Shown piece after piece: positions 27,775 through 34,699 of a stretch of 54,744 bases of DNA. Within the stretch, counting starts at the first letter, position 1; the number at the start of each line of letters is the position of its first letter. Source of the DNA: Legionella qingyii (GTDB taxonomy: Bacteria; Pseudomonadota; Gammaproteobacteria; Legionellales; Legionellaceae); assembly GCF_003184185.1 (NCBI RefSeq), contig NZ_QHJG01000002.1, forward strand, positions 1 to 54,744. The letters run 5' to 3'. The notes under the pieces were generated by a model. It did no database searches. It was not told the origin of the DNA and worked only from the letters and a program-made list of their open reading frames with translations. Position numbers and translations under genes: made by a program.

Positions 27775-28368
27775 TCATAACTGATTTCTCATTTTGTAAA
27801 AAATTATAGCAAGCGGTTCTTTGAGAAAGTAACGCGATAGATATTTATTTTTTTTCCAGCATGCGCTTTCTACTGCAGGGGAACAGAATACCTTAAGCCC
27901 CAATTTTTGAGCCACTAGAATGGCTCTGGGTGCATGAAAAGGTTCAGTTACTAAAATAATGGATTTTAATTGCTTCGCTTGCAATAACCTTTTAGAAAAA
28001 AGAAGATTTTCATAAGTGGAAGTTGATTCGGGCTCAAGCAGGATGTCTTCGGTAGGTACACCTAAAGATAAAGCAATTTTTTTCATAGTTCGCGCTTCAT
28101 TTGCGCCATCTTCAATATCTGTACCACCTGAGAAAAGAAGTTTTGGGGCAAGGTTAGCCTTATATAAATCAACTGCATGTTTTACGCGAGCCACGAGGCA
28201 AAGGTTGTACGAATTATTGCGATAGGCTTTGGCTCCAAGTACTAAAATAACATCGGCCTGCCTTTTTTCGTCTTTTTCGGCATTTTTTGTAACATACATC
28301 GCCACAAAAGAATAAAGAGCAATAGCTGTGATCAAGAAAAAAAAACATGTTCGCCTGAAAAATTTCAT
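27775..28368 (-). CDS. YdcF/SanA-like DUF218 membrane-anchored protein
   Basis: Protein of 197 residues. One N-terminal membrane helix (residues 8-27) anchors a DUF218 domain marked by DVILVLGAKAY, LLFSGGTDIEDGANEA, LEPESTSTYENLLF and LVTEPFHAPRA. SanA- and YdcF-type proteins act in envelope integrity, probably on a nucleotide- or lipid-linked substrate, but the reaction is unclear. The domain faces the periplasm by this topology. It converges with the secreted-protein pair at a shared terminator. Confidence 0.88.
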   Translation of the reverse strand: MKFFRRTCFFFLITAIALYSFVAMYVTKNAEKDEKRQADVILVLGAKAYRNNSYNLCLVARVKHAVDLYKANLAPKLLFSGGTDIEDGANEARTMKKIALSLGVPTEDILLEPESTSTYENLLFSKRLLQAKQLKSIILVTEPFHAPRAILVAQKLGLKVFCSPAVESACWKKNKYLSRYFLKEPLAIIFYKMRNQL

Positions 28369-28486
28369 GAAGTTCTCTAAATAATTGATGTTATTTTTAT
28401 GCGAGAAAATTTTATCAGATCATTTTATGAAGGCGGAACAAAATGAACATGCTGTAGGTGAAAATTGTATAGCACAATTCTGTAAA

Positions 28487-28504
28487 TGGGCCAATTTTGG
28501 CCCA
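28487..28504 (-). terminator. Possible terminator hairpin
   Basis: TGGGCCAA-TT-TTGGCCCA forms an 8-bp stem just after the His-rich peptide gene on the minus strand. The following T-run is short, so termination would be weak. Confidence 0.4.
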
Positions 28505-28527
28505 ATCTTAAGAAAATTATTTAATAA

Positions 28528-28755
28528 TCAATAGTGTTGATGGTATCGTGGGTAGGGTGCACCGTTTTCCACTACAATATAATCTCTTGGCGGCGTCCAA
28601 CGATGAGTATTTCTCCATCTTGAATGATGATGGTGATGGCGGAAATTCTTGAATCGTGGATAATAATCATGTGTATGATAAAAAGCGAAGGACGTAGTGG
28701 AAAATAAAGTAGCCGCGCCTAACATCCCGCACAGCAATAATTTTTTGATCATCAT
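28528..28755 (-). CDS. Small secreted His-rich protein
   Basis: Protein of 75 residues with a signal peptide of about 24 residues ending SFA. The mature chain of about 50 residues holds some 12 His with many Tyr, Arg and Pro, including a run of five His near residues 40-44. This composition suggests binding of Zn, Ni or Cu in the periplasm, but no family is recognised. GAGGGG lies upstream of the paired ATG codons. It lies alone, with a weak terminator hairpin downstream. Confidence 0.75.
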   Translation of the reverse strand: MMIKKLLLCGMLGAATLFSTTSFAFYHTHDYYPRFKNFRHHHHHSRWRNTHRWTPPRDYIVVENGAPYPRYHQHY

Positions 28756-28875
28756 TTCTTATATTCCCCTCTTTAATTGTTATCTGATGACTAGTCTAAA
28801 TAATAAATGTAACAGGGATATAACAAGATGTTCTGTAATTGTAACAAAGTTGTTACAAAAGGAGCATAAGTAAAA

Positions 28876-28940
28876 TAGCCTGGTGCAGAGCGGTATAGCC
28901 AGTATAGTTGCAGGGTTCCGCTGCGCTGCCTGTAAGCTAC
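28876..28940. repeat. REP-like palindrome, copy 3 (degenerate)
   Basis: Begins TAGCCTGGTGCAGAGCGG and ends CCGCTGCGCTGCCTGTAAGCTA. The arms still pair in part. It is diverged from copies 1 and 2 but shares the TAGCCTGG start and the GCTGCGC core. Confidence 0.55.
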
Positions 28941-28957
28941 TTTGGTTATAAATCTTT

Positions 28958-29497
28958 TCAGACAGTTAGATGGCTTTTGTTTTTTTGTGATTCAATATCT
29001 TCAACTACTTCAGTTAAATCAACTACCTCACTCGGAATATCAGGCACGGTACCTCGTGCTATTAATTTTGATAGTAAAATAGAGGCGCAAGGACTAAAAC
29101 ATCCCATGACTATCACAGTGACTGGTATTGTAGCAAGAAACGTTAGAGTTGTTGAATGGGGTACTCCACTTGCCCGTAGAATGAAATAAATACCAAAATG
29201 TACTCCAGTGCCTAAAGCCACCATCGCGAGAGTGATGGCTTTTTTATAACAACAATCCTCTTCAATGGCGGAGGAGCGTTCATCAATCAGCTTTTTTCGT
29301 TTTTTTATGTTGGCCAAATAAATTTTCCCATGTTTATTCACGAGATCCTGTACTAAGGGATTAATATACTGATTTTCTAGATCTAGGGGTAACGTTGTAT
29401 TTTTATATAAAGTAAAAAAAAGATGAGGATTTGATTTCTCAATTTCCTTTGCTGCCAGGGTGGCTAGTTTGGGTATTTGTTGCACTATTCTTGGCAT
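28958..29497 (-). CDS. Uncharacterised protein with membrane hairpin
   Basis: Protein of 179 residues. The N-terminal 95 residues are charged and helical. Two hydrophobic helices near residues 96-115 and 122-145 form a hairpin, and an acidic C-terminal tail follows (DIPSEVVDLTEVVEDIESQ). I do not recognise the family. The order soluble domain, membrane hairpin, acidic tail is seen in some translocated membrane effectors, but the evidence is only architectural. It diverges from the CysZ-like gene across a 177-base spacer. Confidence 0.68.
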   Translation of the reverse strand: MPRIVQQIPKLATLAAKEIEKSNPHLFFTLYKNTTLPLDLENQYINPLVQDLVNKHGKIYLANIKKRKKLIDERSSAIEEDCCYKKAITLAMVALGTGVHFGIYFILRASGVPHSTTLTFLATIPVTVIVMGCFSPCASILLSKLIARGTVPDIPSEVVDLTEVVEDIESQKNKSHLTV

Positions 29498-29588
29498 TAT
29501 TAAACCTTATTTTCAGAAAATATAATTATATATTAATAAGTTATTCTATCATTTCTTTGTACAAAGATATTAAAAGATATGATGTTTT

Positions 29589-29616
29589 TTGACAAAATTA
29601 CTTAACCTAATACGAT
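29589..29616 (+). promoter_or_regulatory. Candidate sigma-70 promoter of the CysZ-like gene
   Basis: A perfect TTGACA at 29589-29594 is followed after 16 bases by TACGAT at 29611-29616 (four of six matches). The start codon is 59 bases downstream. Confidence 0.4.
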
Positions 29617-29674
29617 TAATGTGTATTATTAGATTTTGTATATTGCAACGCGCATGATGTGGATTGAGGGATAA

Positions 29675-30421
29675 ATGAGGGATTTTTTTCATGGTATGGG
29701 TTATATGCTACGAGGTATTCGTCATCTTTCTACTCATGGATTAAGACGTTTTATCCTATTGCCTTTAGCAATTAATTTTATTATGTTTTCCGGCTTGTTT
29801 TATCTTATCTACCACTATTTGTTGCCCTATGTTTACCATTATCTTGATAAGTTACCTTCCTGGTTAAGTTTTTTTAGCAGTATTTTTTTTGTTATATTTA
29901 TTCTCAGTTTTTTCTTAATGTTTCTATCTTTATTTACGGTTTTTTTCAATTTAATTGCAGCACCTCTAAATGGCCTGCTAGCAGAAAAAACACAAAATCT
30001 GCTTTTTGGAAGCATCATTCCCCCTTCAACATTTTATGAAGTCATAGTTCGTAGTGTAAAACGTCAATGTGAATTTCTTGGCTATTTCTTACCACGCTTT
30101 TTAATTATAGGTATTTTATTTTTTGTACCATTTCTACAGCCTGTTTATCCTTTTTTGTGGTTTATTTTTAATGCTTGGATTCTAAGTATTCAATACCAAG
30201 ATTTTGCTATGGACAATAACCTTGTTAGCTTCAAAGAAATGCGTAGAAAAATTGCTCGTAATAAAATGTGTTCACTTGGATTGGGTTTTTCTATAAATCT
30301 AGCCAGTTTTATCCCCATCTTAAATATATTGGCCATGCCTGCAGCGGTGATAGCAAGCACCATTCTCTACTGTGAACGCAATAAAACAGGACTTACGAAA
30401 AAAACTCAATCTCTTCGTTAA
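29675..30421 (+). CDS. CysZ/EI24-like membrane protein
   Basis: Protein of 248 residues with about four long membrane helices. The family pattern is visible in the N-terminal GMGYMLRGIRHLSTHGLRRF, the internal NLIAAPLNGLLAEK, and FNAWILSIQYQDFAMDN. CysZ proteins mediate sulfate uptake; EI24-like relatives have other roles, and no cys gene is adjacent, so sulfate transport is not shown. The last 11 residues (TGLTKKTQSLR) and the stop codon are encoded by the left end of a mobile repeat (30387-30510), so the natural C-terminus has been replaced. Confidence 0.85.
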   Translation: MRDFFHGMGYMLRGIRHLSTHGLRRFILLPLAINFIMFSGLFYLIYHYLLPYVYHYLDKLPSWLSFFSSIFFVIFILSFFLMFLSLFTVFFNLIAAPLNGLLAEKTQNLLFGSIIPPSTFYEVIVRSVKRQCEFLGYFLPRFLIIGILFFVPFLQPVYPFLWFIFNAWILSIQYQDFAMDNNLVSFKEMRRKIARNKMCSLGLGFSINLASFIPILNILAMPAAVIASTILYCERNKTGLTKKTQSLR

Positions 30422-30510
30422 AAAATGTTTTTAATTCGATCATTTAGTTTATCTAAACTCTCTCATTAAAAACATTTTTTGCTTCGATTTTTTTAGGGGC
30501 GTAAGTCCTG
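30387..30510 (+). mobile_element. Palindromic MITE-like element, copy A
   Basis: The 124-bp element begins CAGGACTTACG and ends CGTAAGTCCTG; nearly the whole length folds into one long hairpin. It is flanked on both sides by TAAAA, a 5-bp target duplication. It has no coding capacity. Its left end is read as the 3' end of the CysZ-like gene. Other copies are at 42021, 43786, 47582 and 54667. Confidence 0.9.
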
Positions 30511-30538
30511 TAAAAATTTGCTTCAACCTCCAAAATCC

Positions 30539-30600
30539 TAGCCTGGGCGTAGCACAGCGAAACCCGGGTGTAATCAGTTGGATTCCCGGGTTATGGCGTT
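30539..30600. repeat. REP-like palindrome, copy 4
   Basis: Starts TAGCCTGGGCGTAGCACAGCG, as the other CCTGGG hairpins do, and contains a perfect AACCCGGG / CCCGGGTT stem. It lies between the MITE copy A and the end of the oxidoreductase gene. Confidence 0.7.
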
Positions 30601-30612
30601 AATAAGACAGAA

Positions 30613-31605
30613 TTAATAAGCCTGAACTACAATTTTTCCTACCGCTTTTCCTGATTCTAATAATGTATGAGCTTTATCAATGTTCTCGAAATAAAAAAGA
30701 TGCGGGTCAATGAGCGGTTTTAAATAACCTTCATCTGCTAGCATCGCGATCTCTTTTAGAATCTTGCCATGCCGTTCACGTTGTATGTTACGTAATAATG
30801 GCAATAGCATAAACACTGCATGTAAACTGGCCGATTTAGTATGTAAAGGTGAAAGATCATGGTTGGAGGCTGCCTGAATGCTGATTACGTTTCCATACAT
30901 GGCAACAGCAGCTAATGATTTGTCGAGATTTTCTCCACCGATGGTATCAAATACTATGTCAAAACCCTTACCATTGGTTAGTCGGTTGACATAATCTTCA
31001 ACTGATTCAACCCGATAATTAATTGTCTCTTTGGCTCCAAGTGATTTCGCTATATCTGCTTTATCTGAAGAAGATACAGTGGTGTATACTTCAGCGCCAG
31101 CCCATTTGGCGAGCTGAATCGCAATATGTCCAACTCCTCCTGTACCAGCATGAATTAATACTTTTTGTCCAGAATTAATTTTAACTTTTTCAAATAATGC
31201 TTCCCAGGCTGTGATTGATACTAGAGGTAAGGCAGCGGCTTCAACCATACTCAAGGTATGGGGTTTTTTCGCAATTAACTGGGCATCAGCAAGCATAAAT
31301 TCAGCTAACGCACCTGATTCATTAAGAAAACCACCAGCACATCCATAGACTTCATCACCGACAGCAAACTCAGTAACGTCTTCACCAACTTGTTCAACGA
31401 TACCAGCTACATCACTATGTAAAATTGCAGGAAAAGGAGGGGAAATATGGCTGTTTTTTCCAGAGCGAACTTTACAGTCTACAGGATTTACGCTAGTTGC
31501 CACAACTCGAATCAGCACATAGCCGGGTTTAATTTGGGGATTGGGGTGCTCAATCATTTCAAAGACTGAAGGGTCACCAAAAGATGATATAGCTTGTGCT
31601 TTCAT
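30613..31605 (-). CDS. NADPH:quinone oxidoreductase-like MDR protein
   Basis: Protein of 330 residues of the zinc-free medium-chain dehydrogenase/reductase family. The GroES-like domain includes VVATSVNPVDCKVRSG and HSDVAGIVEQVGEDV; the nucleotide-binding motif GTGGVGHIAIQLAKWAGA is near residue 150. The catalytic zinc ligands of alcohol dehydrogenases are absent. Such enzymes reduce quinones or other enones with NADPH; the true substrate is unknown. A strong AGGAGG site lies 5 bases before the ATG. Confidence 0.9.
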   Translation of the reverse strand: MKAQAISSFGDPSVFEMIEHPNPQIKPGYVLIRVVATSVNPVDCKVRSGKNSHISPPFPAILHSDVAGIVEQVGEDVTEFAVGDEVYGCAGGFLNESGALAEFMLADAQLIAKKPHTLSMVEAAALPLVSITAWEALFEKVKINSGQKVLIHAGTGGVGHIAIQLAKWAGAEVYTTVSSSDKADIAKSLGAKETINYRVESVEDYVNRLTNGKGFDIVFDTIGGENLDKSLAAVAMYGNVISIQAASNHDLSPLHTKSASLHAVFMLLPLLRNIQRERHGKILKEIAMLADEGYLKPLIDPHLFYFENIDKAHTLLESGKAVGKIVVQAY

Positions 31606-31901
31606 AGCGTCCTCCTAACTTGATGCACCAGGCGTTTTATTAAAAATTGAAGAGAGCAAAAATCTATCTTCATTAATCCAAAATAACATTCTAAGAAAAT
31701 CACAGAACATTTTCCAGCAACAGATAGCCATTTGATAAGTTTTTCGGGTATTAACTCTGATTTTATGTCAATGTGGCAGGACAATCTGTTCCATTGTGCA
31801 GGAGCACTAGTGTTAAAGAATTAATTAGGGCTTTGGTGCATGAAGCAGAGGTATTGAACTGAGGAAAATATTAGAGGCTGTTGACAATTCTCTTTGCCCG
31901 C
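31606..31901. other. Intergenic region
   Basis: A 296-base spacer between two minus-strand genes. It holds the left arm of the hairpin at the Rieske gene end and the upstream region of the oxidoreductase gene. I see no coding remnant. Confidence 0.4.
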
Positions 31902-31934
31902 TTAGGTGCCGCGGTGGATTGTCAACAGCCCCTC
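31874..31934 (-). terminator. Long inverted repeat spanning the Rieske gene stop
   Basis: Arms GAGGCTGTTGACAAT (31874-31888) and ATTGTCAACAGCCCCTC (31918-31934) pair over 15 bases with a two-base bulge. The right arm lies within the 3' end of the coding region and the left arm beyond the stop. A short T-rich stretch follows on the minus strand, so it can terminate transcription. It may be an inserted palindromic element. Confidence 0.6.
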
Positions 31935-33008
31935 GTTATTTTTCTTTTTTATTTTTTCTAAGAGGAAATTGTAAAATGTGGGCAGTGCTGCTTCCAATAC
32001 GGGTTGGTAGGGGCCTGATTGGTCTTCTCCTTGCTCATGAAGTCCTTTGCGACCTTGATGAATTTTGAGGCATATTTCTTCATCTTCTTGCGCAGTTTCT
32101 AAATAAGCCGCTTGTGCTGCTGCGCACAAGCTTGGATTAGAAAGCCAAATATCTTTCGGATGAAAAAACTCTACAATATTGATGCATTGTTCAATACTTA
32201 TTGGAGAAACAGTACTTATGACTAACATATAGGGATAATATTCAATCATGATGTTTGGGTAATAGGCCATCCATACAGCTCCATACCTGGGTAGCTCGTT
32301 TTTTGCTTGCGCCAATAATTCGTATTGGTAGGTTTTAAAATTGGCAGAACCTGATTTGGTTAAATCAGATTGGATACCTACATACTGGATGGAGTAGGTA
32401 TCATCAAGCGTCCATTCAAGTTCTCGTACGTCGACTAATTTTCTCAATCCATTATGGAAAAAAGGTATATGGTAATCATCTAAAAATACTTCCATGAATA
32501 TTTTCCAGTTAAAGGAATGGCATTGATGTCTTGATTGAGCGAATACATAATCAGAGAAATCCAATACGGTATATGCTTTAGTGTCGATTGTATCTCCTTC
32601 TATTTTATTGTTTCCTCTAAACAGAAGTCCATTCCACTCACTTACGTAGTCTTTTTTTAAATTAAGACAGGGTATTTGTTCAAATTGTGGTGCATGAATT
32701 AATTCACCCTGGATATTGTATGACCAACTATGAATTGGGCAGCGAATTCTTTTTATATTTCCTGAATCGGATAACAGAAGCGCCTGTCGATGCCGACAAA
32801 TATTAGAGAGCAGGCTAATCCCATCTTGGTGATGAATCAGCATCTCAGTATTATTACTTCGTTTCAAAACATAATAATCATTTAAGTTAGGAACCATAAG
32901 CTGATGTCCAACATATTGGGGGCTTTGCTTAAAAATATATTCTTTTTCAAGTTGATAGATCGATGGATCAAAAAACCAATGAACTGGAATAGGCTGATAC
33001 TGATTCAT
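31902..33008 (-). CDS. Rieske-type aromatic-ring-hydroxylating oxygenase alpha subunit
   Basis: Protein of 368 residues. The Rieske [2Fe-2S] centre is given by NICRHRQ and, 17 residues later, CPIHSW (C-x-H...C-x2-H, residues about 88-110). The catalytic iron site is marked by DDYHIPFFH, with the two His ligands. The family hydroxylates aromatic rings or quaternary amines such as choline or carnitine. No ferredoxin or reductase partner gene is adjacent, so electrons must come from elsewhere. The last residues (GLLTIHRGT) are encoded inside a palindrome, which suggests an altered C-terminus. An AGGAGC site precedes the ATG. Confidence 0.88.
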   Translation of the reverse strand: MNQYQPIPVHWFFDPSIYQLEKEYIFKQSPQYVGHQLMVPNLNDYYVLKRSNNTEMLIHHQDGISLLSNICRHRQALLLSDSGNIKRIRCPIHSWSYNIQGELIHAPQFEQIPCLNLKKDYVSEWNGLLFRGNNKIEGDTIDTKAYTVLDFSDYVFAQSRHQCHSFNWKIFMEVFLDDYHIPFFHNGLRKLVDVRELEWTLDDTYSIQYVGIQSDLTKSGSANFKTYQYELLAQAKNELPRYGAVWMAYYPNIMIEYYPYMLVISTVSPISIEQCINIVEFFHPKDIWLSNPSLCAAAQAAYLETAQEDEEICLKIHQGRKGLHEQGEDQSGPYQPVLEAALPTFYNFLLEKIKKKNNEGLLTIHRGT

Positions 33009-33318
33009 AATAGAATAGCTCCTATACCTGATTTGTTGAGATACCTTTAGTTTCTAACTAAATTGTTTTTATAGTATTTTGTACTCTTAAAATTATAGAC
33101 TGATCTAAAATGGATTTTTTAGATTTATCCTAAATTTAAATGATTTTTATGCTTGATAACAATCTATAAAAAGTCATTTTAAATTAGGAACTCCCATAAC
33201 ACTGTTTTGGGAGTTCTGTAGGAAATTTAGAATATCCATAAGTTGCAAAAGATTGGACCTCCTTCAACTGATGAGGCATAAGCACACAGAATAACAAAAC
33301 GTTAAGGTAGCATTCTCT
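33009..33318. other. Intergenic region with hairpin and open 3' extension
   Basis: A 310-base region. It contains the hairpin at 33188-33216 and, after the stop of the TPR-like gene, 44 further in-frame codons that stay open to 33184. A perfect AAGGAGGT occurs within it on the minus strand (33257-33264). I see no good start codon with it. Confidence 0.4.
33188..33216 (-). terminator. Hairpin downstream of the TPR-like gene
   Basis: A 9-bp perfect stem GAACTCCCA / TGGGAGTTC with an 11-base loop, about 100 bases after the gene stop. The tract following it on the minus strand is AT-rich but lacks a strong T-run. Confidence 0.5.
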
Positions 33319-34407
33319 TTACATACTCATTCTGTTGTTATCCATTTCAACATCTTGATCATAACTCTCAAAACATTCTTCTTTTGTTTCTTGAGGTAAC
33401 GATTGATAAAAAAAACTTGCCCCAGACTGGCTTACCAAAATAGAACTTTGATTCTCTTGAGGTATAGAGGGGGAAGTTGCAGGGAATTGTGTTTTTGTGG
33501 TAATGGGTTTCTTCGATAAATAGTGTATTTGTTCTTCCAAATGTTGAATTATTTGATGATCACTTTGTTGGGGGGCTTTGATCATTTGTAATGTTTTAAT
33601 GGCTTGTTTATATGTTGCAATGGTATCTCTTACACGTTGATTTTGAACCTGGGATTTAGCGAGTGCTAAAAGCTGCATTGCCATATTACGATAAGCACCA
33701 TCACCAGGTGTTTCATTGATTAAAACTGGGCTAAATGGGTGTTTATCAGCTGATAAGGAGAGTTGGCTTAACATGCTTTCTATACTGTGATCAATTTGTT
33801 GAACTTCATGAATTGATATTGTTTCAAACTGTTCGAAAAGGGCTTGTTCTTGTTTTGCAAATTGTCCTTCACCCAGTAGATGTTCATGATTAGCAAATCT
33901 GGATGAAGCAATATATGAAGCAGTTGAGAGTTTCTTTTCATAATGACTATGAAATTGCTTGAAATTAACAACTGGGTCACCGATATTTTGTTCCTCAAAG
34001 GTTTTTTCTTTAATACAGCCGAATGCTTTTATGGCATTAGCCATTGCCTCATCCCCTGCGGGTTGATTTAACGATTCATAACACGCATCGGCTAAATCAA
34101 TATACAACTCGGTTAATTTTCTATAACTTTTATCATTGAGAGGAGTTTGCAGAAGTTGTTTAATAGCATCCAGATAACATTGAGCTGATTTTTCATATTC
34201 GGAGCTATTAAAATAAACGATAGCCAGATCATGATAAGCATCGGAAAGTTCATGAAAATCGTTTAATGTTTTATTAACAATGAGTAAAAATAAATTAATC
34301 CCTTGTAGGTATTTATCAATTACAGTTTTTTTTGTAATAACTTCACGATCCAGATATTTGGCATTTGTAATTTTTAACTTAGCTTGTTTTCTATATTCTT
34401 CATCCAT
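33319..34407 (-). CDS. TPR-like helical-repeat protein
   Basis: Protein of 362 residues. At least two tetratricopeptide-like helix pairs are visible, for example AYHDLAIVYFNSSEYEKSAQ near residue 60 and YIDLADACYESLNQPAGDEA near residue 108; a third lies near residue 250 (LLALAKSQVQNQRVRDTIA). The C-terminal 60 residues are polar and probably disordered. TPR repeats bind other proteins; the partner is unknown. A very strong CAGGAGGT site precedes the ATG. No signal peptide is present. Confidence 0.78.
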   Translation of the reverse strand: MDEEYRKQAKLKITNAKYLDREVITKKTVIDKYLQGINLFLLIVNKTLNDFHELSDAYHDLAIVYFNSSEYEKSAQCYLDAIKQLLQTPLNDKSYRKLTELYIDLADACYESLNQPAGDEAMANAIKAFGCIKEKTFEEQNIGDPVVNFKQFHSHYEKKLSTASYIASSRFANHEHLLGEGQFAKQEQALFEQFETISIHEVQQIDHSIESMLSQLSLSADKHPFSPVLINETPGDGAYRNMAMQLLALAKSQVQNQRVRDTIATYKQAIKTLQMIKAPQQSDHQIIQHLEEQIHYLSKKPITTKTQFPATSPSIPQENQSSILVSQSGASFFYQSLPQETKEECFESYDQDVEMDNNRMSM

Positions 34408-34590
34408 AAAGACCTCCTGAAAGCATTAACATTAAATTAATTCACAAACAAAGTATCATCAACGGATACAAAAATACAATGGGAATCACCTTCCATGCGA
34501 AAAAGGGGGGAGCAGTGTGGATTGGGCTTTCTTGCAAAAGATTCCTGGACTTAACTATACGCTACTGCCATTAAATTAAGGATTTAGACC

Positions 34591-34613
34591 ATTCCCGCGA
34601 AGGCGAGAATCTA
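34591..34613. repeat. Degenerate small REP hairpin
   Basis: ATTCCCGC-GAAG-GCGAGAAT forms an 8-bp stem with one G-T or mismatch pair and is followed by TCTAATTTTT on the plus strand. It resembles the ATTCCCGCG...GCGGGAAT repeats common in proteobacteria. It lies in the 292-base gap between the TPR-like gene and gdhB, where I see nothing else. Confidence 0.5.
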
Positions 34614-34699
34614 ATTTTTACAGTGGAATTACAGTTTTTCTTAACTCAATGCAGTGATGCTTCGCATATTCAAGCGATGATTTCTGTAACGATTTTATA

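Noticed and set aside
34408..34440. TTAAT pair with 11-base spacing before the TPR-like gene as a PmrA box
   Set aside because: It lies only about 17 bases from the start codon, leaving no room for a -10 element downstream of it.
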